Source: CAZFQG01 sp964520785 | GTDB lineage: Bacteria; Planctomycetota; Planctomycetia; Pirellulales; Thermoguttaceae | DNA: 28,459 bases | Reading direction: 5' to 3' | NCBI GenBank assembly: GCA_964520785.1 | Contig: CAZFQG010000072.1 | Coordinates: 1-28,459, forward strand | Program-made: the position numbers and the translations under genes | The notes under the pieces: generated by a model | The model's database searches: none | The model's input: the letters and a program-made list of their open reading frames with translations, nothing else | Told to the model about the DNA's origin: nothing | In this document: in pieces, positions 8,276-16,203 of the stretch | Position numbering within the stretch: position 1 is the first letter of the stretch | Layout of the letters: every line of letters starts with the position of its first letter

Positions 8276-9830
8276 GGCCCCTCCTCCCGCGGAGAACGCG
8301 GCGAAAAAAGTCTTCGAGTCGTTCGTGCCGACCGGCGTTCATCCGTTTGAAGAGTATGAAGGCCGAAACGGCGAACGCCCCACCGGCGAGCAGGAATTGC
8401 AGCAGTTCGATTTCACACAAACGCATTGCCGGCGCGGAGACGGGAAGCGGGTTCAGCAGGGCGACCAGGATCGGCCCGGACGAAACGGCGAACACGCTTG
8501 CCAGGTGCGACAACCATTCACGCACCGAGGTGACCCAGGGGAACGCCGTCACCGACAGCCCCAGCCAGTAAACGAAGTAGCAGACGGCCGTCACCGTCGC
8601 GGCGCCGGCGATACCGCCGCCGGCCGTCAGTACCCAGTGGTTTCCGGCGACGGCCGCGACGAGTGCGGCGCAAACCGTCGCGAGTACCCGGCGTTGGCGG
8701 TCGATCGCCACGAGATACTGGCTCGCCGGAAGGGCGAGGGTCATCGCGACCGCCCCCGGCACGAGCCGGTAAATGGACTCGAAACCGGACCGGTAATCCG
8801 GAAGGAGAATGCTCAGCACCGGCGGGGCCAAGATAAGAGCGGCGGCCGCGACGCCGCCGACCAGCAGGGCCTGCATTTCCGTCGCGTGCATCGCCATCCG
8901 CGCCACGGCGGCGCAGGAGCCGGTCCGGCCGTATTTCTCGCCGTATCTGGGACCCATTACGGTCGCCAGCATATTCCCCAGGCCGAACACCTGGATGCTT
9001 ACCATCAGCGCGACGGAGTAGCATCCCAATTGGAATTCCCCGTCGTCCAGGTAGGCGAGGATCATCATTTTGTCGGTCGAGCGAAAGAGGGTGACCGCGC
9101 AACCGGCGAGCAGAATCGGTGAGCCGACCGCGACGAGCCGGCGGATTCGCCTCGTGTCCCACGCCCACCGGAGCCGGATGGTCGCGAATCGCCGGACCAA
9201 AACGGCGGAAAGTCCGATGACTAGCAGCGTGCCGGCGAAGAGGCCCGGAAGTCCGAATAGGAACGTACACGCTCCACCCAACGCGAGCGTTGTGATCGCT
9301 TCCCCCACCGAAATCCACGCCGTCTTGTCGAACGCCTGCTGGCACCGAAGGATATTGACGTGAAACGTAACATACCGCGAGATGATCGTCATCAAGCCGA
9401 CGGCGATCAGGCCGACCCCCCAAAACGTCTCGGCCGTTCCTACGGCAAGTACCCAGGCACCCACCCCGATCGGTACTCCACCGTAGAGCAGACTGGAAAG
9501 GGTGTTTACGGCGAACGCGCAATTCAACCCCACAACCGCTTCGGCTTCGTCGCCCCGGCCGGCGGCGATCGTATAATCCCTGGTCGCCCCCTTACTAACC
9601 CCCAGGTTCGCGAAATTCGCGTAACCGAGAATCATTTTCAGCGTCTGCCAGATTCCCATTTCCGTTGGGGAAAGAAGCATTCGGAAGAGAATCGCGGTGA
9701 CCGCGCCCAGCACGTGGCAGGCAATACTGGAAACGCCGACGATCGACGTATCGCGGAGCATCCGCCGCCATCCGGTTACGGGGGCGGAATCGAACGGAGG
9801 AAAGCTCGTCGACGGCGTGGTCGCGTGCAT
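8268..9830 (-). CDS. Wzx-like polysaccharide flippase (MOP superfamily)
   Basis: This 520-residue protein has a short polar N-terminus and then about 12-14 hydrophobic helices, with the N-terminal layout of polysaccharide exporters: a first helix (IVGVSSIACHVLGAVTAILFRM), the conserved small motif LSPTEMGIWQTLKMI, and GVSKGATRDY near residues 75-85. Members of this group move undecaprenyl-linked glycans from the cytosolic to the periplasmic face of the inner membrane. It is the only transporter in the cluster, so it is the likely exporter of the lipid-linked unit made by the neighbouring glycosyltransferases. Its ATG at 9830 shares one base with the upstream stop codon (TGATG), and its own stop overlaps the next start by 8 bases. 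Confidence 0.85.
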   Translation of the reverse strand: MHATTPSTSFPPFDSAPVTGWRRMLRDTSIVGVSSIACHVLGAVTAILFRMLLSPTEMGIWQTLKMILGYANFANLGVSKGATRDYTIAAGRGDEAEAVVGLNCAFAVNTLSSLLYGGVPIGVGAWVLAVGTAETFWGVGLIAVGLMTIISRYVTFHVNILRCQQAFDKTAWISVGEAITTLALGGACTFLFGLPGLFAGTLLVIGLSAVLVRRFATIRLRWAWDTRRIRRLVAVGSPILLAGCAVTLFRSTDKMMILAYLDDGEFQLGCYSVALMVSIQVFGLGNMLATVMGPRYGEKYGRTGSCAAVARMAMHATEMQALLVGGVAAAALILAPPVLSILLPDYRSGFESIYRLVPGAVAMTLALPASQYLVAIDRQRRVLATVCAALVAAVAGNHWVLTAGGGIAGAATVTAVCYFVYWLGLSVTAFPWVTSVREWLSHLASVFAVSSGPILVALLNPLPVSAPAMRLCEIELLQFLLAGGAFAVSAFILFKRMNAGRHERLEDFFRRVLRGRRGHE

Positions 9831-11578
9831 CAGGCCGCCTTGGTGAGGGTGCGCTGTTTCGCGGAAGCGGAAGGAGTTTGGTTTCGGCGCAAGACGGCGT
9901 CGGCGATCGCCGACGCCGCGGCTTCGCCGGTCGCGGCGAACGCGGCCGCGGGGCTCTGCCGCACGGAAACCGGCGCGTCCAGAATCCGCCCCAATTCCGC
10001 GTCAAGCTCCCGGGCCGTCCGCGCCTCGGCGGCGAGCCCCCAACGGCGGTACGGAAGGACTCCTTCCGAACCCTGGGGGACAAGCTGGATGACCGGTACG
10101 CCGTAAAGGAGTGCTTCGACTCCCGCGCTGGAAAAGCAGCTTATGACGACGTCGTGCGAAGGAAACAATGCCTCCGGCGGCAAATCGGTTACGACTCTCG
10201 CGTCGAGTCCGACGAGGCCCGCGAGGCACTCATGGAGGATCGGATCGTCGAGTGCCCTGGGGTGCGGTTTGACCGTCAGATGGATATCTCCGAACCGGGC
10301 GACGGCGCCGAGCGCCGCCTCAAGCATCCGCCTGTATGTTTCCGCCGTATAATGCAGACCCACCGCGTCCGGACGATTCGCCCGGGGAGGAACCGTTCCC
10401 AGCAGGAGAATGCGCCTCGGCTTTCCGGAAACACGTTCCGGCCTCTTCGCGGATTCAACGCGCGACTGCGCCTTGCCCTGTTGGGCCGCTCCGGTCACGA
10501 CGATCCGATCCGGCGGATATCCCCAATCGATCAGTTGACGCCGCGAGGCCTCCCCCCAGGCGAAGAACCGGTCCGCGGCCGGGGGGGCGAATCCGAAACG
10601 GACGCACGTGACGCCGTGTTGGACGACCCCGCTTCCCATGCCTCGGCCGCGCGCCAGCGCGATCGCCGCTCTGGGAATCGGAGTCGCGTCTTCGTCGACG
10701 AGGAGATAGTCGGGCCGGATCCGCTCGAAGTGCGAGTCGATCCGCCGGATCAATCGCGCATCGGCGGCGCCGTTCTCGTCGACCGTCGAACTCAACCACG
10801 CTTGAACCGCCTTCGCGAGGTCGACGCCTCGATAAACGACCGGACGGTCGATCTCGACGAAAAAGGGGTTGCGACGTCCCAGGGAAGAATCGCACGCGAG
10901 AACCTTCACCCCGTCCCGACGCCGGCGCAACCAGGTTCCCGGCGCGAACCGGTCGTACAGCCACCAAACCCGGCATTTCCGCGCCAGAAGCGCGCCGCAA
11001 ACCGGGTCGAGCAACCGCGCGTTGCCACAAAGTATAACCCGCGTCCGAGACCCACCGCCGCGACGGCGCGAAGCAAGCAAGCATCCCAGCGCCCTTCGCC
11101 ACGCGGGATTGGGCGGCGGCGGATCCGACTCCTTTGCCGCATGCCCGGCATAGTGTACCTCCAACCGGGAACCGCTTGTCCGGCACAGACCCCGAAAGAC
11201 CGCGACGTAGTCGTCGTCCCGGCCGGCGCAAACGTGTAGGGCGAGGCGTTCCTTCGCCAGAAGAGGACGAATATCCGTGAAGTAAACTATGGTCCGCAAT
11301 AGCTTGACCAGCGCGTAACGGAGTCGGCGCGCGTGCAGGTAGGCCGCGGTCCGGGCATCGTAGTCCAGCCTCGCCGTGTCCCACGACGCGCAGGAACCCC
11401 CCAAGCTTTCCGCGATCCGCTGGGCATCGCCGTCAATCCACGCGTAACGCCCGTCGATACTCTCGTCGAGAGAGCGGACGGTTCCGGCGCGAGAAGGAGG
11501 GCTGCCTTCCAGAACGATCGTCTCGCCGCGAGCGGTTTGCTCCGGGAGCAGATCGGGATTCGTGAAGATCAGAACCAC
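9830..11578 (-). CDS. GT-B type capsule/teichoic-acid-like transferase
   Basis: The 582-residue soluble protein lacks a strong single-family signature, but its C-terminal half has the pattern of GT-B enzymes that build capsules or polyol-phosphate polymers: VVQHGVTC (about 318-325), FFAWGEASRRQLIDWGY, VKPHPR (436-441), and SSAGVEALLYGVPV (483-496), the last being a donor-site loop. Related folds include KpsC/KpsS and the CDP-glycerol glycerophosphotransferases. The N-terminal half (1-280) is less conserved. The frame is open to a TTG at 11632 that would overlap the HAD gene; I prefer the GTG at 11578 because a perfect AAGGAGG lies 8 bases upstream. The stop overlaps the flippase ATG. It may transfer a sugar or a polyol phosphate; the sequence alone does not decide. 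Confidence 0.68.
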   Translation of the reverse strand: MVLIFTNPDLLPEQTARGETIVLEGSPPSRAGTVRSLDESIDGRYAWIDGDAQRIAESLGGSCASWDTARLDYDARTAAYLHARRLRYALVKLLRTIVYFTDIRPLLAKERLALHVCAGRDDDYVAVFRGLCRTSGSRLEVHYAGHAAKESDPPPPNPAWRRALGCLLASRRRGGGSRTRVILCGNARLLDPVCGALLARKCRVWWLYDRFAPGTWLRRRRDGVKVLACDSSLGRRNPFFVEIDRPVVYRGVDLAKAVQAWLSSTVDENGAADARLIRRIDSHFERIRPDYLLVDEDATPIPRAAIALARGRGMGSGVVQHGVTCVRFGFAPPAADRFFAWGEASRRQLIDWGYPPDRIVVTGAAQQGKAQSRVESAKRPERVSGKPRRILLLGTVPPRANRPDAVGLHYTAETYRRMLEAALGAVARFGDIHLTVKPHPRALDDPILHECLAGLVGLDARVVTDLPPEALFPSHDVVISCFSSAGVEALLYGVPVIQLVPQGSEGVLPYRRWGLAAEARTARELDAELGRILDAPVSVRQSPAAAFAATGEAAASAIADAVLRRNQTPSASAKQRTLTKAA

Positions 11579-11615
11579 CGTAGTCGCCTCCTTGCGACAC
11601 TGTTGAAGAAAACCG

Positions 11616-12386
11616 CTATCCCGCGGCGGCAACCGGATAACCCAAGCGGATCATCCCGGGAATAACTTCAATCGACGCGAAGTGGGCATCGGCGCGGGTG
11701 TTCGACGGATGATTCACGGCCGCCGTCTGCATTCCCACCGCGGCGGCACCCGCCAATTCCAACGGATCGTGGCCGACGAAGACGACTTCGCCCGGCCCCA
11801 ATTCCATTCGTTCGACGATCTTTTGATAGCCTGCCGGAGAAGGCTTGGTCACCCCGATATCTCGCGAGGAGACCACGACGTCGAAAAGCCGGTCCAGTCC
11901 GAACCTTGCCAAGCGGACCCGGATTTCGCTTCCTCGTTGCTCCGAGTCACTCAGAAGTCCGACGGCAAGCCCCGTCTCGCGCAGGCCGACGAGAGTCCGC
12001 TTCACGCCCGGCACCGGACGGATTGATTCCAGGAGACGCCGCCGTTCTCCGCGGCACGACGCCTCCACTTCTTCTACAAGAGCGGGAGCCACGCCAAGCG
12101 TCGTGAAATATGCGCGGAAAGCCAACCGGAAGTCCGTCTCGCCGCGGAAGACCCTCACCGCATGCTCACGGCGCCAAACGTCGAAAAGCCGGTCATGGTT
12201 GCCGGCGACTTGGAGCTTCGCGAGAATCTGACAGAGACACACCCGCCAAACGGTATCGTCGTAGATGACGCCGCCGAAATCGAAAACCACTCCTCGGGCC
12301 GTCAATTGGGGCTCCGTTGGATTGAACCGCGCCGTCCGGGCACCCTTCGAGAGATTTGCACCGGGAAAATCCGTTTTGCGGGACAT
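11616..12386 (-). CDS. HAD superfamily hydrolase
   Basis: The 256-residue protein shows the four HAD motifs: I, VVFDFGGVIYDD (nucleophile Asp36); II, LLSDSE (around 145-149); III, Lys181 in GVTKPSPAGYQKI; IV, VFVGHDPLELAGA (Asp207). A helical cap lies between motifs I and II, as in subfamily I. The residue two after the nucleophile, usually a general acid Asp, is Gly38; this DFGGV form is widespread in the family, so it is not by itself unusual. Members cleave phosphate from sugar phosphates and other small molecules. The first about 28 residues are extra and polar. The gene lies between the nucleotidyltransferase and the GT-B gene, so dephosphorylation of a precursor of the glycan is a reasonable inference. 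Confidence 0.82.
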   Translation of the reverse strand: MSRKTDFPGANLSKGARTARFNPTEPQLTARGVVFDFGGVIYDDTVWRVCLCQILAKLQVAGNHDRLFDVWRREHAVRVFRGETDFRLAFRAYFTTLGVAPALVEEVEASCRGERRRLLESIRPVPGVKRTLVGLRETGLAVGLLSDSEQRGSEIRVRLARFGLDRLFDVVVSSRDIGVTKPSPAGYQKIVERMELGPGEVVFVGHDPLELAGAAAVGMQTAAVNHPSNTRADAHFASIEVIPGMIRLGYPVAAAG

Positions 12387-12490
12387 GGAAGATCGAATCC
12401 TTTCGATTTTACGATTCAGCTCCTTCGGGCTGATTGCCGAAAGAGTCCCTCCTGGACACCTCTAATTCCCCTTTTTGGGGATATGCCGAT
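12387..12490 (-). promoter_or_regulatory. Leader between nucleotidyltransferase and HAD genes with two hairpins
   Basis: This is the largest gap inside the glycan cluster. On the minus strand a CCCC-A5-GGGG hairpin (12468-12480) directly follows the nucleotidyltransferase stop, then a second stem CTTTCGG/CCGAAGG with an 8-base loop, and finally an AAAGGA about 11 bases before the HAD ATG. The hairpins could weaken transcription or protect the message end. No known riboswitch pattern is recognised. Confidence 0.3.
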
Positions 12491-13243
12491 TCAATGGTGT
12501 GTCGCCGTCTTCTCCGGTGCGACCTGGATATGCATCGAGGGTTGGTGATCCAGAAGATCGGCAATCCGGTGCCAGTCCAACCCATCCGTTCCGAGTGACT
12601 CGAACACCGTCAGCGTCTCTTCCCACGCTTCCTCGTCTCCGAACACGAGTTGAAGGCGTCCATCGGATATTTCCGCCGGGGGCCGCACCTCCAGGCTTCT
12701 ACATCCCGACTTGGCCGAGCGGAAGAGAGTGCCCAAACCGTTACGCGCGTCGACTGATTTGATCTTCCGATCCAGTCGCCGCAACGCCGCGGACCGAATC
12801 CAACAGATTTCCAGTCCGATTTCCGGTTCCTCGAGCGGTCTCGGGCCGGGGGGCAGCGCGTAACACGCGAAATCGACTCCCTCCGAAGACTCCGCTTCCG
12901 CGACGAGCCGGTCGATCCACATCGGATCGAGGAACGGGTAACGGCAACTCACGCAGACCACGTGCTCGGCCGGGCACTCATCCAAGACGAGCAGTAATCG
13001 CGAAAGAGCATCCTGCGCGTGTTTGGCCACGAACACCGGAACGTCCAGCGGAACCAAATCGGACACAAAGGAATTCGCCGGCGAATCGTCCGTCAAAACG
13101 ACGGTTCCTCCCAACTGCTGGCAATCCGTCACCCGGCGCACGATCCATTCAAGAATCGGCCTGCCACCGAGTTTTCGCGAGCCCATTGGCTTGGGAGCCT
13201 GCCCGTCAAAGCACGCGTGAACAATTCCCAGGGTTCTCAACAT
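12491..13243 (-). CDS. SpsF-like nucleotidyltransferase domain protein, degenerate motif
   Basis: The 250-residue protein has the GT-A-like fold of cytidylyltransferases (SpsF, CMP-Kdo and CMP-NeuAc synthetases): SRKLGGRPILEWIVRRVTD (22-40), a central QDALSRLLLVLDE, then VVCVSCRYPFLDPMWIDRLV (95-114). In SpsF-type enzymes the segment before the conserved Pro carries a metal-binding Asp; here that place reads Arg101-Tyr102. The N-terminal nucleotide loop is also unusual (HACFDGQAPKPM). The protein may use a different metal site, or may bind rather than activate a sugar. The ATG at 13243 has AGGA six bases upstream. It is the first gene of the glycan cluster and ends 104 bases before the HAD gene. 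Confidence 0.7.
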   Translation of the reverse strand: MLRTLGIVHACFDGQAPKPMGSRKLGGRPILEWIVRRVTDCQQLGGTVVLTDDSPANSFVSDLVPLDVPVFVAKHAQDALSRLLLVLDECPAEHVVCVSCRYPFLDPMWIDRLVAEAESSEGVDFACYALPPGPRPLEEPEIGLEICWIRSAALRRLDRKIKSVDARNGLGTLFRSAKSGCRSLEVRPPAEISDGRLQLVFGDEEAWEETLTVFESLGTDGLDWHRIADLLDHQPSMHIQVAPEKTATHH

Positions 13244-13561
13244 CGGACTTCCTATTCACTATTCTAAGAACCGATCATGACCGCATTATTCCCGAAAACA
13301 CCCAAAGTTTACCAGGCATCCCGAGCATGAGTCAACATGATCTCCCACTTTCTCCGCCCGAATTGTCTCGAAAACCTCGCGAAGTCTCTCGGGCACCGAC
13401 TGCCTTTGAGAATCCTTTGACTATAGGTAGACTGGGGACGTTCGGCTCTCTCCACTTCGTCCGAATGCCCAAATCGAGATACTGAAAAAACGCTGATGAA
13501 TGCATGATCGCCTACGTAAGACCGGTCCACCATTGCACCCAGAATACCCAGATATCGCAGC
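13244..13561. promoter_or_regulatory. AT-richer intergenic region before the glycan cluster
   Basis: This 318-base space between cytidylate kinase and the nucleotidyltransferase is visibly richer in A and T than its surroundings and holds no gene I accept. It is the natural place for the promoter of the glycan cluster. On the minus strand a TAGAAT hexamer (13261-13266) lies about 20 bases before the ATG, but no good -35 box is found at 16-18 bases, so the promoter is not pinned down. Confidence 0.3.
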
Positions 13562-14218
13562 CTATAGAAAGCGTTCATTTTTTCTGACTTCGCGGATGAT
13601 TCGGCCCACCACTTCCTCCTCGGTCAACCCATCCGTCACGATCTCGATCGCGTCTTCGGGTTTTCGCAGCGGCCCGACCTCACGACAGGCATCTCGCCGA
13701 TCTCTCGCCTCTTGGGACCGCAGAATCTCGCGATAGTCGGCCGGCCGGCCTTGCTCGCGCATCTGGGCCACGCGGCGCCTTGCGCGCTCCTCGGGGGAGG
13801 CCGTCAGAAAGAACTTGTACCGTGCGTCGGGAAAGACGACCGTCCCTTGATCCCGTCCCTCGGTGACGACGTCATTGGTTCCTGCCATGCGCCGCTGGAC
13901 TTCGACGAGAACCTCGCGCACGGCCGCGTTATCGGCCGCGAAACGGGTCAAGTCCGTGACTTCTTGGGTTCGAATCGCGTCGGAAATATCCTCGCCGTCA
14001 AGGAGAACGCGCGATCCGTCCAGTTCGAGTCGCAGCTCCTTCGCCATCGCCGCCATCGCCTCCGGGTTCTCCCAGGCAATTCCGCGCCGCAGGGCCGCCA
14101 GAGCCGTCGCGCGGTACGTCGCGCCGGTGTCCAGGAAGCGGAACCCCAACTCCTCGGCTACGCGGCGCGCAACCGTGCTCTTGCCCGCTCCCGCCGGACC
14201 GTCAATGGCGATAATCAT
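13562..14218 (-). CDS. cmk: Cytidylate kinase
   Basis: The 218-residue product is a typical CMP/dCMP kinase, which phosphorylates CMP and dCMP with ATP in the cytosol. It has the P-loop GPAGAGKS (7-14), the family segment FRFLDTGATYRATALAALRRG, and the motif EGRDQGTVVFPDARYKFFLTAS (starting about residue 120), followed by the Arg-rich lid EERARRRVAQMREQGRP. Length and motif spacing fit bacterial Cmk. The ATG at 14218 is preceded by AGAGG at six bases; the open frame extends further upstream but would run into the coiled-coil gene. It lies 46 bases downstream of that gene and probably shares its promoter. Its CDP product feeds both DNA precursors and CDP-alcohols. Confidence 0.93.
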   Translation of the reverse strand: MIIAIDGPAGAGKSTVARRVAEELGFRFLDTGATYRATALAALRRGIAWENPEAMAAMAKELRLELDGSRVLLDGEDISDAIRTQEVTDLTRFAADNAAVREVLVEVQRRMAGTNDVVTEGRDQGTVVFPDARYKFFLTASPEERARRRVAQMREQGRPADYREILRSQEARDRRDACREVGPLRKPEDAIEIVTDGLTEEEVVGRIIREVRKNERFL

Positions 14219-14264
14219 GCCGAACCTCTCCGGAAGAACCCAAAACCGGAACGCGGTGACACCC

Positions 14265-15675
14265 CTACTTGGATTGAGGTGGACGCCGCTCTTGGAAGAG
14301 ATCCGAGACGCTGCCACGAGAGACAGGGGGCCGAGCCTGGCTCTCCGGGAAAAGATCGTCCTGCGGACGGCCCGAACCGACACCATCTTGCAGAGCGGGG
14401 GCCGTATTCTTCCATCCCATCCGCCGCAGCAATTCGTCAAGAGAAATCTGCTCGATATGGAATTCTTGTGCCTTGCTCTCAATTGCGGAGAAGTCCTGTA
14501 TCATCTCCGGCGACGAAGACGCATCCGGGCGCTTACCGATAACCATGTACCGCGTCTGAACGGTGACCTCGCCGGTCCGCTGGCCCTGTGCGTCCATCGG
14601 GGCGTCGACCACGCCGCCGTTGAGTTCGATCAAGCGGCGGACCTGTTCCCGATCGGAAACCCCGTCTCCATCGATGTCAATGAAACCCGCCAGGACGAAG
14701 TGCTTCCGCGAGCCCGGGCTCCACACCGGCGTATGCACGAGGTCGCCGGGCTGAATCGGATTGGAAATGACATCCTCGATAATCCGCCCTTCGGCGAGAT
14801 GCTCGCCGAGGATCTCGGTGATTTCGATACTTCCCTTCTTGCCTTCGCCGTCGACTCCGGTGGCCTCGGCGTCGTATACGCTGAACGTCGTGCGGCGATC
14901 CAGCCCGTCGGCGCGCCCCAGATTAACCCAGACGGTCCGGTTTCGCTGGTTTACCCAACGGATTTCGCCTTGGGCCGTCTCGAACGACTCATCGATCATT
15001 CCGTCGCGCTCTCGTTTCACGACGCCGTACATGCGCACGGCTCGTCCGAGCTTCTGTTCCGTATCGGCCAATTCCGTCCTGACGGCTTGTACCGCCGTTT
15101 CGTGTTCCTTCTTGGACTGATCGACCGCGGACGCCAATTGCTCCTTCTGCTGAGTCAGTTGGGCCCGCATCTGGTTGAACTTGTTCCGTTCTTCGGCCAG
15201 ATCGGCGGCCGCCGACTCGGCTGCTTGCTTGTGTTCGGCGATCTGCGGATCCTTGACCGCTTCGAGAGTTTCGTTCTTCGTCTTGAGCTGCTGCAATTGC
15301 ACCTGGGCCTGGATCAACTGCTCGTTCTTCTCGTTAATAACGCCGTGCAGGTACTCGAGGACGGGCCGGTAATACCGCTTCTCTTCCGGGAAGTTGGCGG
15401 CGAACTTCAGCATGTCTTGGGCGTGGGTCTGCGTGATCGTCTCCAGATTGTCGGTGTCCGCGAAGCCGAGTATCTGTTTCAGTTGATTAAGCTCATCCTG
15501 TCTCTCCCGGAGCGCTTGCGTGCTCTGCTGGTTCTGCTCGGTGGCCTGGCTCGCCCTGACCGACGCGGTCTGCCAGTTCCGGTAACATAAGANNNNNNNN
15601 NNCGGCAGCTAGCGCGACCGTGAGGATCACGAAGATGATCAAAGCGATTTGGAGGCCCTGGTTTTCACGCGCCAT
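14265..15675 (-). CDS. Membrane-anchored coiled-coil protein (interrupted by N gap)
   Basis: The gene starts at the ATG at 15675 with AAGGAG 10 bases upstream, and encodes an N-terminal transmembrane anchor (MARENQGLQIAL, then IIFVILTVALAA). A run of 10 N at 15593-15602 follows, after which the same protein continues as LCYRNWQTASVRA and a long Gln/Glu/Lys-rich coiled coil up to about the middle. A compact C-terminal part follows with WVNLGRADGLDRRTTFSVYD and FIDIDGDGVSDREQVRRLIE, the latter resembling a calcium-binding-type acidic loop. With exactly 10 N the two halves are one base out of frame; the missing length should be a multiple of three, so this is an assembly artefact and not a real frameshift. 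The role is unknown; this type is familiar from planctomycetes. Confidence 0.75.
15593..15602. other. Assembly gap (10 N)
   Basis: Ten undetermined bases lie inside the coiled-coil gene, just after its transmembrane helix. The reading frames on each side agree only if the true gap is a multiple of three bases, so the number 10 is a placeholder. Confidence 0.95.
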
Positions 15676-15865
15676 CGTTGTGCAACTCCTTGGATTGTCC
15701 TACGAGACCGACAATTGATTCGTCCCTCGCTCCAACACCGCCTTGGGAACACAGGCAAAAAGCTCTCTAACGTCCCATTCAATCGGCCTCGCGCCGAGCG
15801 TTTCAGACCGCCGACCCGCCCCGCCAGGAAGAGGACCGGCCAACGTTCCGAAAAAAGCTAAACCG

Positions 15866-15894
15866 ATTCTAAACTGGGTCGTTTGGGCTGTCAA
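15866..15894 (-). promoter_or_regulatory. Sigma70-type promoter for the coiled-coil/cmk operon
   Basis: On the minus strand a perfect TTGACA (15889-15894) is separated by exactly 17 bases from TAGAAT (15866-15871), a five-of-six match to the -10 consensus. Transcription would begin near 15859 and give a leader of about 185 bases before the ATG at 15675. This is the best promoter in the window. Confidence 0.7.
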
Positions 15895-16017
15895 CGATAA
15901 ACCCGTTACCAACGGATACAAAACGAGCCACGCCCACGGAATGCCCCCTGCTATCGTAAGCCTGACGAATAACCCACTACATTAGGTATTATCGATCCAG
16001 ATATTAGAGGTATATCA

Positions 16018-16046
16018 GCTCATATTTGCGCGACTGCGATATGAGC
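16018..16046. promoter_or_regulatory. Inverted repeat in the divergent promoter region
   Basis: Perfect 8-base arms GCTCATAT (16018-16025) and ATATGAGC (16039-16046) are separated by 13 bases, so the half-sites are 21 bases, about two helix turns, apart. It lies in the AT-richer space between the minus-strand coiled-coil gene and the plus-strand cyclophilin gene, 158 bases before the latter. It could be a binding site for a dimeric regulator or an RNA hairpin in the cyclophilin leader. Confidence 0.35.
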
Positions 16047-16203
16047 ACGGCGGAAAGCCCGTGAAAGCTTTCCCAGAACCGCTATTGCACCGAAGTTGCG
16101 AAAACGGCATCATGGGGTTGCCTTCCGGCAGGGAATCCGCCCAACTCCCCCCTCAGATGTTGTCAAACTAGAAATCACAAATAGTCACGGAAAAGTGCGG
16201 ATC

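Noticed and set aside
13309..13578. 89-residue open frame between cmk and the nucleotidyltransferase
   Set aside because: It overlaps the end of cmk, lies in the AT-richer promoter-like space, and shows no domain, no ribosome binding site and no coding-type third-position bias.
13863..15590. Plus-strand open frame of 575 codons opposite cmk and the coiled-coil gene
   Set aside because: Both minus-strand genes have definite motifs; the Leu-rich plus-strand reading is the complement of a Gln/Glu/Lys-rich coiled coil.
15700..15921. 73-residue frame in the leader of the coiled-coil gene
   Set aside because: It starts upstream of the predicted transcription start, covers the promoter boxes, and has no family resemblance.
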